This document shows positions 1 to 11,045 of a stretch of 64,000 nucleotides of DNA, one piece after another. Below the pieces are notes generated by a model. The model did no database searches and had not been told where the DNA came from. It saw nothing but the letters and a program-made list of their open reading frames with translations. This stretch comes from Diphasiastrum complanatum (Eukaryota; Streptophyta; Lycopodiopsida; Lycopodiales; Lycopodiaceae), in contig CM055104.1 of the NCBI GenBank assembly GCA_029204225.1, positions 54,232,538-54,296,537 on the forward strand, read 5' to 3'. Within the stretch, counting starts at the first letter, position 1, and each line of letters opens with the position of its first letter. A program made the translations under genes and the position numbers.

Positions 1-429
1 GACCACCCACATCTGTGCAGACGTGTGTGTAGTGTCAACACGTGACACATAGGAGGTAATCCTAGACTCAGAAGCTACCTCACACTTTGTTACATCAAGA
101 TAAATCATGTATGATTTTCGAAGTGCAGATCCATCAAGATTCATTGTTCTTGGAGATGGATCCAAACATCAAGTGAACAGTATTGGTTTACTGTGACTCA
201 ACATGAATGGAAGAGACAAACGACTCAAAGATGTTCTGTTCGTGCCTACACTGTAGCAGGACTTGCTATTTGTAACAAGAATAGTTGATGCAAGGATGCG
301 TGTGACATTCTCAGACGAAGCATGCAACGTTGTTGATGCTATTACTAGTATCCTGATCACTCAAGGCAGAATAAAGACAATTTGTATCACCTAAAGGTAT
401 GCCTGCCTGCAGATTACATGGATTAGACT

Positions 430-1060
430 CATGATGATTTGCCAGACACTTTATGGAACAGAAGACTATGCCATATGAATTCAATGGAACTATACCAAGC
501 AAGCCATCATGGAGCAATCATAGGGGTCAGCATCTCGAATGCAACCAATTCGACCACTTGTGATGCATGCTTGAAGGGTAAGATGTCACGCACTCCATTT
601 GTCAAAGTCTCCTATAGAACGACCAAGATTTTGTAGTTAGTGCATTCTGACATCTATTGGCCTTTCAATATAATCTCAGTAGGAGGCTCGAAATACTACA
701 TTACCTTCATTGATGATTATAGTAAATTTTTCAGAGTGTATTTTATTCAGAATAAATTAGAAACATTTGACAAATTCACAAAGTATGTGAACTGGCCAGA
801 GAGATGCACTAGCAACAAGGTGAAGCAGATCAGGATAGATCGAGGTGGCGAATACATTTCGAATCGCTTCACTGACTTCTGCAATGATCATGGCGTCGTT
901 CACAAAAGGATTGCATCTTACACACCAGCACAACGATGTTGTAGAAAGGAAGAATAGAACTCTAATGGAAGCTACCATATGCATGATGGCCTACTCGAAA
1001 GCTCCAAGAGTACTATGTGGGCTAAAGCAATAGCTACAACTGCTTATATTCAGAATAGGA
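430..1060 (+). pseudogene. Copia A integrase remnant
   Basis: The first part (430-636) is the gag-pre-integrase zinc-binding region, with LWNRRLCHMN standing for the usual LWHxRLGHxN and CDACLKGKM for the CxxC part. The core follows from 640: HSDIYWPF, TFIDDYSKFFRVYF, then RIDRGGEYISNRFTDFC, which holds the second catalytic Asp and its surroundings. The region around 940-1060 continues in another frame (ERKNRTLMEATICMM) with the third catalytic Glu context. A TAG separates pre-integrase from core, and a frameshift near 935 breaks the C-terminal part. Confidence 0.8.
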
Positions 1061-1369
1061 CAGGAAAGTCTAGTGTCCCTCACACGACACCACGCGGAAT
1101 ACGAACATGAAAATGAAGATTTTTGAGTCGCTTCACATTCGAGTGACGAATCAAAAGATGAATCACATTCGAGAGGTAGCCTTCTGCTAAAGTACTTGTA
1201 AACTGAGATGGTTCCAGACCTAGCAGAGTAGACAAAGACAAAGGCATTGCAGTTCCAGGAGGATCTCCTAGAAGGTCGACAAGACAATGAAAAGCGCCAG
1301 CAAGAGATGTGCCAGGCATCTCTGCTTCTACATCAAAAGAGTTCTATGGATTCAGTGGCGAACCACAGA

Positions 1370-3264
1370 CTTTCGAGGAGGCAATTGAATGTCCAGAGAA
1401 GGACAAATGGATCCAAGCCATGAACGAGGAGATGGAACACGAGGAAGAACTAGGTATGGACGTTGCAGCCATTACCAGATAAGCGAGAGACTGTAAAATG
1501 AAAATGGGTATACAAGCTAAAGTATGGACCAGATGGAGATGTTTCAAAATACTATTAGAGGAGTTCTAAATCCAAAAAAGACCCTTTGTAAAGACTCTTT
1601 TTATATTTTTTCTCAATTTTTTCTTACACATGGACCAATCAAAACACTCAAATTTGAAATCTACGTAATGTAACTTTTTGAGTCCACATTTTGATTCCAC
1701 ACTAAAAATGGCATAACTTTTTAGTGGTAAGTCCGAATTTAGTGGAGTTTTGTAGATTGGAAAGCGCTCAACAAGGGCTTTCCAGTGATATGTTACATGA
1801 CATACTTCTAAGATACGATTAAAAAGTTGTGGCAAGTCAAAACTATTAGCGTTATAATATTTTAATATTATAAACTACATCTTGCACGAATTCTTAAAGG
1901 GTCTTTTTGGAGCTCAAAGCTCCTCTAAAGGCAAGAATGATAGTGAAGGGATTTTCTCAGATATATGGTATTGACTATTCTGAAACCTTCTCTCCTATCG
2001 TGAAACATTTGTCCCTATGTTTACTATTTGCATATGTGGCTACTTATGACCTCAGGATCCACATTGTGGACGAGAAGACAACCTTCTTGCATGGTGAGCT
2101 AGATGAAGAGGTCTACATGGATCAACCCCCAGGATATGTCTCGAATTCACTTCCTAATTATGCATGCAGAATGCATAGGAGTATCTACGGTCTGAAGCAG
2201 TCAGCTCGACAATGGTACAAGAAGAAAGATCAAGTCCTGAAATCATTAGGATTCAAGCCACTAATGGCTGATTCCAATGTGTATGTGAGAATTATAGATG
2301 GGAAGATCATCATTGTGGCTGTGTATGTGGATGACACTCTGATACTCTACAAGAGTGAGAGGCTTTTTGCTGAAGTGAAGAATGATATCTCGAAACATTT
2401 CGAGATTGTAGATCTGGGATAAGCTAGGTATTACCTTGGATTGCAGATTGACAGGGACTATGAGGGAGATAATTGTACCTTCATCAGTCTAGGTACACCC
2501 AGAAAATCCTAGAAGATTTTGGGATGCTGAATTGCAAATGAGTGAATACTCCAATGCTTGCAGGAACAGTACTGACGAACGAAGATTGTTCGAGGACTGA
2601 AGAAGAGAGAGAATTGATGAAGCTCACACCATACATGAAACTGATAGGATCGTTGATGTACCTTGTAGATAACACATGCCTTGACATTGTTTCTACAGTG
2701 TTCAAGATGAGCCAATTCTACACGAATCTAGGCTTGACACATTGGAAAATTGCAAAACGAATTTTGCAATATCTTCAATTAACAAAGGATTATGGTTTGT
2801 GTTATTGTTGTGATGCAAGGTTCTAGATGCTTTCCTACAGTGATGCTAGTTGGGCATCCCTCAAGGACGACTGCAAAAGTGTCTCAGGAGGATGCATCAT
2901 TGGGTCAGGAGCGGCAATTCTCTGGGTCAGCAAGAAGCAAACCATTGTGGCTCAGTCGTCCTGCGAAGCAGAGTATGTTACAGCAGCAAAGATGGCCAAC
3001 GAAATAATTTGGCTCAAACAATTCCTTGACGAATTGGGCGAAACGAGAAATGTACCTTTGGTTTTGTAGATGGACAACACATCTGCAATACATCTGACGA
3101 AAGACCCTGTGTTCCACTCAAGGACGAAACACATTGTGATCAAGTACCACTTTATAAGGGATTTGATTGGCAAGAAGATGTTGCAGACTACCTTCATTGG
3201 AACAAAGGAGATGGTAGCTGACATTTTCACAAAGGCCTTAGACAAAGGTCTATTTCAAAAATAG
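1370..3264 (+). pseudogene. Copia A reverse transcriptase and RNase H remnant, split by a foldback element
   Basis: Before the insertion the frame reads KWVYKLKYGPDGDVSKY, ending at 1552. After it, KARMIVKGFSQIYGIDYSETFSP resumes in the same frame at 1928, so removing 1553-1927 restores the RT. The segment contains the Copia motif AVYVDDTLI (near 2320), SIYGLKQSARQWY (2190) and, after a stop at 2420, the connection and RNase H region with SYSDASWASLKDDCKS, SSCEAEYV and the final DNTSAIHLTKDPVFHSRTKH block (3070-3140). Stops at 2420, 2824 and 3067 show it is inactive. Confidence 0.85.
1553..1927. mobile_element. 375-bp foldback (MITE-like) element inside Copia A RT
   Basis: The ends are inverted repeats of about 35 bases. 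The left end reads TTAGAGGAG, a variable stretch, then TCCAAAAAAGACCCTTT. The right end is its reverse complement with AAAGGGTCTTTTTGGA and CTCCTCTAA. The interior is AT-rich and has no credible coding sequence. Deleting the segment rejoins the Copia reading frame at SKY/KAR, so this is a real insertion. I could not settle the exact target-site duplication, so the superfamily is open. Confidence 0.75.
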
Positions 3265-3310
3265 AGGAGCATTCTTGGAGTCATCAAGCTATCATGCTTT
3301 GAGAGGGAGT

Positions 3311-4080
3311 TGAAGAAACAAAATGTTGCCCATATGTACTACATATGGCATACGCTAATTACAGTGCTATGGCCAGATCATGCAAGATCATAGTTCCTCT
3401 TGATGTGGACGATGCATGACTTTCCTGGATATGGGGAATGTTTAGGTGAGATATTCTTGTTATTAGTTCGATTCATGCTATTATATTAAATTTTATGTGC
3501 ATCCACAAATTTTCTTTTAATTCGAACATTGGACCCACGATTAAGTTGGTTGTTTTGTCTCAATGTACGGCTCCAAACTAGTGGCTACAATGCATGCCCC
3601 ATTTGTGGCGAGTATTTGCAAGCATGCCACTCACAACATCTATGAAAGATGGTTTATGAGAGCCACACTAGATACCTTCCACCCAATCACCCTGTGCATG
3701 ATGGACTAATTGGTCAACGTCCTCATTCCATGAAGGTACAATACAAATTTGGGCCAATTAATGGTACATGTCATTTATTTATTTTGCAATTACTCTCTTT
3801 ATATTTCTTCTAACGATATATAATATGCACTAAATGTGAGTGCTTGTTTGTTAATATTGTAGACAAGTGATTGGCTTCAGACTTGGACATCCAATCAAGA
3901 TCTAGGGCGACTCCCTCCTAGCATACAGAGGTTATCAATATTTCATAACTCCCATATTGGAGAGAATTGCTGATAAACCATCTGTTGGACCCGATGCACA
4001 TATCCAGAATGTCGGGAGCACGATTTGGGAGCACTTGACTGGGTCGAAAGATAAAAGAATGTATGAGATGACTTAAAAGA
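3311..4080. other. Stretch without recognisable gene
   Basis: Probably begins with the 3' LTR of Copia A (TGAAGAAAC at 3311). The rest is AT-rich, with scattered stops in all frames. The part nearest 4080 may belong to the CACTA remnant that follows, but no motif proves it. Confidence 0.3.
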
Positions 4081-5245
4081 AGTGAAAAAGATGGTCAATT
4101 TATGGCCATAAACGATGGGGACTTCGATTGTCCTACCATGGATCTTTTCGAGGAGAGAAAAGATGATCGTAAAGAGGGCAATAGCCTCATTTCGAACTCG
4201 GACAAGACGCATGCGATACCTAAAGGGTGTTTGCACAAGGGATAACAAGCTAAGTGGACTAAAGTCTCATGACTGGCATAAATTTTTACAAGTTGGCATG
4301 GCATGTTTTTTGACTTGGCTTTCATCTCAACATTGTCGATTAAATTTAATAACATGTCTTGTGATTTCATGATGATCTCATTGTGCATATATGTATCTCA
4401 ATGACCAAGTTGTTTTTGTGCATGCAGTTTGTGCTTCCCTTGGTGTTAGAGGGTTCTTGATAGAGGAGTTAAGAAGGAGTGCAATCTATAAAATCAATGG
4501 TTTGCTGAGGTGCGGTAAATGTGCATGCGATTCATATCATTTTTTCTTGGGGTGATTCAAGATGATGATCTTACTAACGCATATGTCATCGTTGTTTCTC
4601 TTTTTTATGAAGATACATTTCATCCAAGGAGATACCACTGGCATACATTGAGACGACAAGACAAAGGTCCATCGAGGTAGTGTGTTTGATCGAGAAGCAC
4701 TTTCCCACATCTATTCTTACCATTCAAATGCATCTCATTGTGCATTTGGTAGATGAGGTGGCCATTGCAGGTATATCATATACTTGTGTCAATTGCCTGT
4801 TCTTAGTCCATCCTAGACTATTGCTATTGTGGTCCCATGTTCTCTCACTAACATTGATCCATTTTTTTAATTCAGGCACTGTCCATAGCCGTTGGATTTT
4901 TTTCTTGGAATGATTCATGAAAACATTGAAAGGCTTTGTAAGACAAAGAGCAAGGCCTGATGAGCGTGTTGTTGGGGAGGTTCCTTAGGGAAAAGGAGCG
5001 ATCGTGAGAATGAGTGAGTCCTTCAGGGAGAAGGTAAATAAGTTTTGCATTTTTAATAACGAGAAAATGCAAAAGTAAATTTTGCTATATGAAGAGGCCA
5101 AGGCTCGTAGACAAACTACTCGAGCCACTTTCAATAGAGGGCATAGAAGACAACCATATCACTTGACCTCGCCCTTCTACCCAAGGACATTGATGCTTGA
5201 TTGGCTGCATGAGGCCCTTAGAGAAGCCTCGACAAACAACTAAGA
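4080..5245 (+). pseudogene. CACTA-type transposase (Tnp2/DUF4218) C-terminal remnant
   Basis: Plus-strand pieces match the DUF4218 domain that follows the Tnp2 catalytic domain in plant CACTA transposases. These are KLSGLKSHDWHKFLQ (about 4245-4290), FVLPLVLEG (4428-4455), then CLIEKHFPTSILTIQMHLIVH (4681-4745) and, after an intron-like gap, VHSRWIFFLE plus KTLKGFVRQRARPDERVVGE (4880-4980). In intact proteins these surround the block 'mHLxxHL....RWmYpfER..g.lK..vrn.arpEgs'. Gaps between blocks look like introns (GT...AG near 4290-4425 and 4770-4875). Stops and frame changes make it a pseudogene. The catalytic Tnp2 part upstream is not visible. Confidence 0.75.
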
Positions 5246-5260
5246 ATTTTTTAGGAGGAG

Positions 5261-5997
5261 TGTGAAGAATTGAAAAAGATTATCTATGTTAGATATAGGG
5301 GTCTTATGTTTTTTACATCAAGCATCTAGGTGTAGGATGTTGATGAGAATAAATTTGGCATAGATGGCAAATTATGCATTTCCACTTGTAATGCCACTAT
5401 TGAGCCAAAATAGAGTAAGAGGCTAAACACTTGCTAATTAGAGTGTAGACAAGTGTAAAGTTTTTGTTTGATGAATTCCAAGAGGTCCAATAGGATATAG
5501 AGGTGGAACCTTGTGAGGTCCAATAGGAAATTGAGGTGTGCTTGAATATAGTCCAATAGAATTAAGAGGTGCATAGATCAATGATCCAATAGGATCAAGA
5601 GGTGACAAAATGTGGTCCAATCATAGTTAAGCATAGTGGTAGCTCGTGGTCCTACTAGTATCATTGTACTCCTCATTTTGAAGTCAATTGATTTGGTGAT
5701 TTCATGGATTTTGTGAGTTATTGGATTTCTAGCTTTCTCTCTCTACCCGAGAGCTCTTGATGCATTTTCTCTCTCTACCCGAGGAGAGCAGCTTGTTTTT
5801 ACTTGAATTATTTTTTGAATACTTCCCACACGTGTGAGTGAGAGTTGGAAGTGATTGAATGCATGTAGTAGTGTGTTTTTGCCATAGGATTCAAGATTGA
5901 TCTTGAATCTCAATCTAGTCTTGATCTTGGTGCATCTACATACCTTAGGAGATCACAAGTACATGTAGTGGACAGTCCACACATGTGAAATTCAACA
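5261..5997 (+). repeat. LTR of Copia family E (isolated copy)
   Basis: Begins TGTGAAGAATTGAAAAAG and ends GAAATTCAACA, directly after a polypurine tract (TTTTTTAGGAGGAG, 5247-5260). The sequence is collinear with both LTRs of the complete element at 25110-31266. It contains the palindrome CACACGTGTG (5828) and a CT-rich region with two 'CTCTCTACCCGAG' copies. Only a little internal sequence precedes the tract, so this is the 3' end of a truncated element. Confidence 0.85.
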
Positions 5998-6068
5998 AGG
6001 GGCCTATTTTTCATCAGCCTTGGTATTACCCTCGGTTAGTAGAGTGTCCTGAATGCCTCTGACCACAT

Positions 6069-6259
6069 GGACCCTCTTTATAACCCTCTCTATAAATGTC
6101 TCAAAAACAAGCTCAAATTTGGTAGGATTATACCAATGTCAGCCTTGGTATACTCCTCAAATTAGCTTCAGTATTCCAATGCATGTTCCGAGACCCTCTA
6201 GTGAATTTATAAACCTCTCTATAAATGTTTCAAAACCAAGTTTAAATTTGGTAGGCTTA
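6069..6259. repeat. Two diverged copies of a 60-bp unit
   Basis: The segment ending 'CTCTATAAATGTCTC...AAATTTGGTAGGATTAT' (6069-6131) recurs as 6193-6259 ('CTCTATAAATGTTTC...AAATTTGGTAGGCTTAT'), about 125 bases apart. The stretch 5998-7030 holds nothing else I can recognise. Confidence 0.6.
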
Positions 6260-7033
6260 TTCCGAGGCCAAACACCGGACCCGAGACTCGAGCATTCCAC
6301 TCCCCTCGCGACTCATTTCAAAACTATCTTTCAAAGAAACGCTAAAAAAAAGCCTATCTCCCGTCCTCTTGTAGTGCATGTGATTAAAGCAAAGTATGTA
6401 TCTTCAACTTGCTTACCCCAAAGAACCATCTTCATCACCTATTGATCTTTGGTATGAAAGATTACACACTCTACACCATTTGCAACATAGAAAATCAACA
6501 TCTGCTTAATGAAAGAGATGCAAAATCAATAAGATATGATCAAACATCAAACTTTTGATAAAATTAAGTTGTTGTCCATACAAAAGTAGCAAGCTAATGT
6601 ATTTCACACGTGTGGATCCGAATATAGCAAAATATGAGCATTCTACACACAACATTGCAAGATATCATCAATATAGTGCACCAATGGATAGATGAATCCA
6701 AGAGAACTCATGTATAAGCATGAAATGAGATAGGAGAGAGAAGATCATCCTCTTTCCACATGTGTACATCTATTTATAACAGGTCCATGCCTCATTAATG
6801 ATCTTGGTTTCTCTCCAAATTCCAAATCAAAAACCCTACTAAAAATATAGACTAGATTCAATGCACCAAATGTTCAAATTTGAATCTTTCAAACTCGACC
6901 TCCTAAATTTCTCACACATTCCAAAAGTGGTAATTCAAATGAACTTAGACTAAAATAACTTTCATAAAGTTTATCTCTAAGTCTGAAATGCATATTGGCC
7001 TAATATTGCCAATTAACCAAAATATAGCTAAAC

Positions 7034-7640
7034 TAGTTGATATTTCTCACACTCCCTCTTCAACTAGTTTTGGCATAGTTTTAACCATAGAACTTTGATC
7101 CAACTTTAGAATGATCTCCATCCTAAGTATAGACCTCCTTTATAAGGTTATAAAGTAGTTTCCATAATTGATATAGAGAATAGTGTCCAAAGTGGATGCT
7201 TTACTATTTCTTACATCAATCTTACATGTCAAGAAGTAACTAGAACGTGAAAAATCAAATAGAATGTTAATGAGATGATTCCTCAATATTTCAAACTCTG
7301 AACTCTCTGGAAAATAACAACCAAACAATAAATGTGAGTGATGACCACTTGCTTGCTTGTCTCCTCCATTTTTGTCCTTTCTTGATATGTCTCCACCATA
7401 AAACTCCATGAATAAGCCTCCATCTCCATCTTGCCACAAGATGCCATCATCAATTTATGACTTGACCATGAACGAGTGCCATAATGAAACTCTAATAGTT
7501 TCATTTCCATTAGAAAAACCAGCCAATAATGCTAGTACAACTCAACATCAAAATGATGCAAACCAATGTAGCTAGTTTCACCATATATTGACAATTTGCA
7601 CACATCCACATGAAATTGCTCAGACATGAGATAGAACAAG
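7034..7640. repeat. First copy of a duplicated segment (second copy 8270-9075)
   Basis: Both copies start 'CACTCCCTCTTCAACTAGTTTTG' (first 20 bases shared) and share 'GATATAGAGAATAGTGTC', 'CAAACAATAAATGTGAGTGA', 'ATTTGCACACATCCACATGA' in the same order. Copy 2 has an extra block around 8683-8880. The direct repeat suggests two LTR-adjacent ends from related elements or a local duplication. Confidence 0.75.
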
Positions 7641-9100
7641 TAAAGTAAACTTGATAAACACTTTATTGATAATCTTTTGAGCTTACTTGAGTTTTAAGAC
7701 TCTTGCAAAAACAAATCCATAAGACCTTTTTCATTTGACTCTCCTTTGATGCTCTTGACTAGCTCCAAATTGCCACCTTTCCTTTTGTGTTGTTGAAGCC
7801 CTTTGAGACCAACCTCTTGATCTTCCTCTTGAACATCAAAGATAATAATATCTTCAGACCTGAGCCTCTAAAAATACTCCCTCTCAAACATATGATCTAG
7901 ATCCAAAAAGATATCATCAATGCTTGATCTCGAACTTCCAGAAAGGTTAGCAAAAACAATGCCACCATCATAAAGCAAAAGATAGATTCCAAACTTTCCA
8001 TCCAACATGAAGTAGAGTAGGTGAAGGTGAGTATAAAAACTAATAAATCCAGCCCTCTTGAGTCCATAACAAACCTCAATAAGCTCACCAATAAGATTTT
8101 CGTTGTCTTGAAGGCCTCTCGATTTGCTCCATGTAACCTTCTTCAACCAACCTTTTGCCAATTCGATCATGTGTGATCAATTCATAATCATAGAATCCTT
8201 TGGATTGATGAAGATATATGAGATCCATGCCTTGGATCTTCCCAAGAACCAATCTTCCATTGCCTTTTAAACTTGTTGAAATCTCTCACACTCCCTCTTC
8301 AACTAGTTTTGACATAGTTTTAACCATAATACTTTGATCCAACTTTAGAATGATCTCCAGCCTAAGTATAGATCTCCTTTCTAATGTTTTAGAGTATCTT
8401 TCATAATTGATATAGAGAATAGTGTCTAGATTGGATGCTTCACTATTTCTTATATCAATTTTATACAGCAAGATATAACTAGAACATGAAGAACCAAATA
8501 GAATGTGAATGAAATGATTCCTCCATGTTTCAAACTTTGAACTCCTTAAAAAATTACAGCAACCAAACAATAAATGTGAGTGATGACCATTTGCTTGCTT
8601 GTCTCCTCCAACTTTTTCTTTCTTGATATGTCTCCACCACAAAATTCCATGAATGAGCCTCCATCTCCATCTTGCCACAAGAAACCATCAAACCTTGGAA
8701 ATCCATGAGTAGGTGAGTACATCAATGATGCAAATCCATCACTACATGACTCCATAAACGAAGTAGGTTGCACTAGTCCATCTTAAAGTCTACTTGACAC
8801 AAGAACATGACCATGAATTCACCAGAAATTGACAATCTCCAAGTATTGGCATCAAGTAGCCAACACTTGAGAACTTGATCATGGATGAGTGATATAATGA
8901 ACCTCCATTAGCTTCATTTCCATCAGCAAAACTAGCCAAGAATGCTGGTACAACTCCAACAATAAGATATTGCAAGACAATGTAGCTAGTTTGTCCATAT
9001 CTTGACAATTTGCACACATCCACATGAAATAGCTCAAAGATGAGATAAAACATGATCTGCTTGATAAGAATCTAATTTTGTACAATCAATTGCAAAAGAG
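7040..9100 (-). mobile_element. Degenerate Copia-like 3' region with a duplicated end
   Basis: On the minus strand 8160-7870 reads CYGLKRAGFISFY, then DGKFGIYLLLYDGG and SSIDDIFLDLD, which fits a decayed Copia RT (YGLKQAxxxWY, then LLxYVDD and xSxxxIxxxxxxL). The minus-strand ends at 7057 and 8290 are both followed by GAGGGAGTGTGAGA, like a polypurine tract plus the start of an LTR (TGTGAGA). Two copies of the end segment exist: 7034-7640 and 8270-9075. The second copy has about 200 extra bases. Decay is heavy and the assignment is only probable. Confidence 0.45.
8270..9075. repeat. Second copy of the 7034-7640 segment
   Basis: Shares the same ordered blocks as 7034-7640. The additional 200 bases at about 8683-8880 contain no recognised motif. 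Confidence 0.75.
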
Positions 9101-9199
9101 TACGTCATTGAGGAGTTCAAGGCGTTTTTGATCTATTCTTTTTTGTTTTTGGATCTTTGTACGTGGGCCTTTATTACAATCAAAGTTCTAGCCAGTCTC

Positions 9200-10418
9200 A
9201 TTACTATCCTATATTGCCGGTTTTCTCGATTTCCGGAAATAGATCCGAACCAGGTCGCAAGTCGAACACACTATCATTCGTGATTTCTTTGAAATCTTCA
9301 CCAAACCAAAATCTCTCTTCCAAATTCTAAGAAAATATGATTAACTTAAATAGGCAACATCTTTTGCCTTAGCGAACTCCTTATATATCGAAATTATCTT
9401 CGATTTTGTAAAGATATAATGAAATTGGTAATTTCTCTCCATGCACAATCACAAAATGCTTTAGCCAAGCTGTAGCATTCAAAGCATCAGGAAATATAGT
9501 TCTACCCTACAAATATGATTAGCTTAAATAGGCAACATTTTTTTGCCTTAGTAAACTCCTTATACATAAAAAATATCTCCAGTTTTGTAAAATTATCTAG
9601 CAAGTAAAAATATAATGAATGTTGTAATTTCTCTCCAGGCACATCCGCAAAATGCTTTAGCCAAGCTGTAGCATTCAAAGCATCAGGAAACACAGTTCTA
9701 CCCTACAATGATCGTTGCAATGTTGGATCTTTTTGAAGTCGTGCATGCATTTTTGGAAGGCGTGAGTTTCTAATTGCATGAACAACGTTGTAGACGTTTC
9801 AACAAATCTCCATTGCATTTAAAAGATATGCATACGAGTTTTTGTCAAGTCTAACTGTTGCACGCAAATAATAATTCTTTTCATCTTTACTTCGCAAAAT
9901 AAAAATTGGATCTCAATTCCTTGATCTCCTTGTTGTTTAATTTTTGTAAGCAAGGGGATGAACAACAAAAAATACATCGTACCTTTCGAATCTATTTTCT
10001 TGTAATCAATTATTTTTGACGTTTTTTTAAAATTGGTAAAGATTTCAAGTCTTTTTTATAGTTGTTTGAATAGATTGAGAAGGTGTGGGAATATCTGCTT
10101 GAACTTCAGGTTGTCTATTTACCTCAACTGGTTCTGCAGTGTCAGAAAAATCAAGATTTTCAATAAATATAGTTCTTTTGGATTTGATCGGATTTAGGAT
10201 TTGAGAAGTGGACCTAGAACTTGCACGCCGAGGATCAATTGGCTGATGAGAATTTTTAGATTTACTTGAATCATGTGACTAAGTGAATTGAGTCATGTGA
10301 ATCATCACTCACTAACTCCTCTAATTCGCCAAAACGTTCTATCAATGTTGTTTCTCTAATATCTGAATCTAAAGACGAAGAAATCAAATTTGTAACATGT
10401 TGTGTCACATGAGTCATT
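9200..10418 (-). pseudogene. Unrecognised exon-bearing pseudogene with duplicated exon
   Basis: On the minus strand an ATG at 10418 opens MTHVTQHVTNLISSSLDSD, an acidic, Ser-rich start. After a frameshift the reading continues HDSSKSKNSHQPIDPRRASS and FIENLDFSDTAEPVEV (10280-10110). Downstream pieces read LRSKDEKNYYLRATVRLDKN and RNSRLPKMHARLQKD (9900-9720), then GRTVFPDALNATAWLKHF (9702-9640), which is present twice. NLEERFWFGEDFKEITNDSV (9330-9270) follows. AG acceptors (TTTGTAG, TTTTCTTAG) precede the last blocks, so this looks like a spliced gene that has decayed. I do not recognise the family. The coding signal is protein-like but has several stops. Confidence 0.45.
9333..9702. repeat. 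Tandem duplication of an exon-plus-intron unit
   Basis: 9333-9510 and 9511-9702 are two head-to-tail copies, both ending in 'GCATTCAAAGCATCAGGAAA' followed by 'GTTCTACCCTAC'. On the minus strand each copy begins with an exon encoding FPDALNATAWLKHF and ends with a stretch that looks like an intron with an AG acceptor. Confidence 0.8.
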
Positions 10419-10599
10419 TTTTGAAAAGTAGTTAAACATTAATTAAATTTAACAACTATTAAATCTCTAAAAAAATTTCAAACAAAAATTGCCAAAGTTC
10501 TTTAAAGTTTTAAGTGCATTTATATCATAATATTGACTATGATTTTTCGTTTAAATCTATGAGATTTTGATATTTATGTAATGACTTGAATTTGAAATC

Positions 10600-10800
10600 C
10601 TTGCACTCCTTTGATTGGAGTGCATCTTGGACACATCTTGGCTCTTCATGTGATATAAAAAAAGTATAATTGGTGGATTCAACATCCCCTTGCTTGCCTT
10701 TATCAATATATGAGAGCCTCTTAGGCTCAGATCTCTCTCTCAAGGACCTTCTTAGTAAGAATACATGAGGAGGCTCCTCCTCAAACCTCGACCCAATCAA
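10600..10800 (-). pseudogene. Copia pol fragment (pre-RT linker), family E-like
   Basis: The minus-strand reading GSRFEEEPPHVFLLRRSLRE, then SEPKRLSYIDKGKQ and YTFFISHEEPRCVQ, is closely parallel to the linker of the complete element at 28845-29020 (GSRIEEDSPRIFSPRRSMRD, DPKRLSYVDK). It stops being collinear after about residue 68. Isolated fragment, no LTR seen. Confidence 0.8.
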
Positions 10801-10921
10801 TAGAGATAATAGTGATGCATAATTTTGAGATGCCTTGTAGATTTTTGGTCTTCATGAAAAGTGACATATGTACTCTCAATAACTTTGGAAGTAGAGAGTA
10901 TATAGACTCTATACTAGGATC

Positions 10922-11040
10922 TTCAATAACAAAAGCACATCTGCAAATGAGACAGAAGATCTACTACCATGAGCTTAAGCCAAATAATTAACTTTATGGA
11001 TGTTCAATAACAAGAGCACATCTGCAAACGAGACAGAAGA
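10922..11040. repeat. Short direct repeat
   Basis: 'TTCAATAACAAAAGCACATC' at 10922 recurs as 'TTCAATAACAAGAGCACATC' at 11002, each followed by TGCAAA(T/C)GAGACAGAAGAT. Spacing is 80 bases. Confidence 0.75.
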
Positions 11041-11045
11041 TAGGA

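Larger units (their letters stand above)
1..3310 (+). mobile_element. Degenerate Ty1/copia element A (5' end outside window)
   Basis: Plus-strand Copia remnant read in the order pre-integrase linker, integrase, reverse transcriptase, RNase H. The first 400 bases translate in pieces as the protease/pre-integrase region (for example a GDGSKHQV stretch near 140-180), with stops. The purine-rich run at 3300-3310 directly before TGAAGAAAC resembles a polypurine tract followed by a 3' LTR. At least six stops or frameshifts interrupt pol, and a foldback element splits the RT, so the copy is dead. Its 5' end, LTR and gag lie outside the window. Confidence 0.85.
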
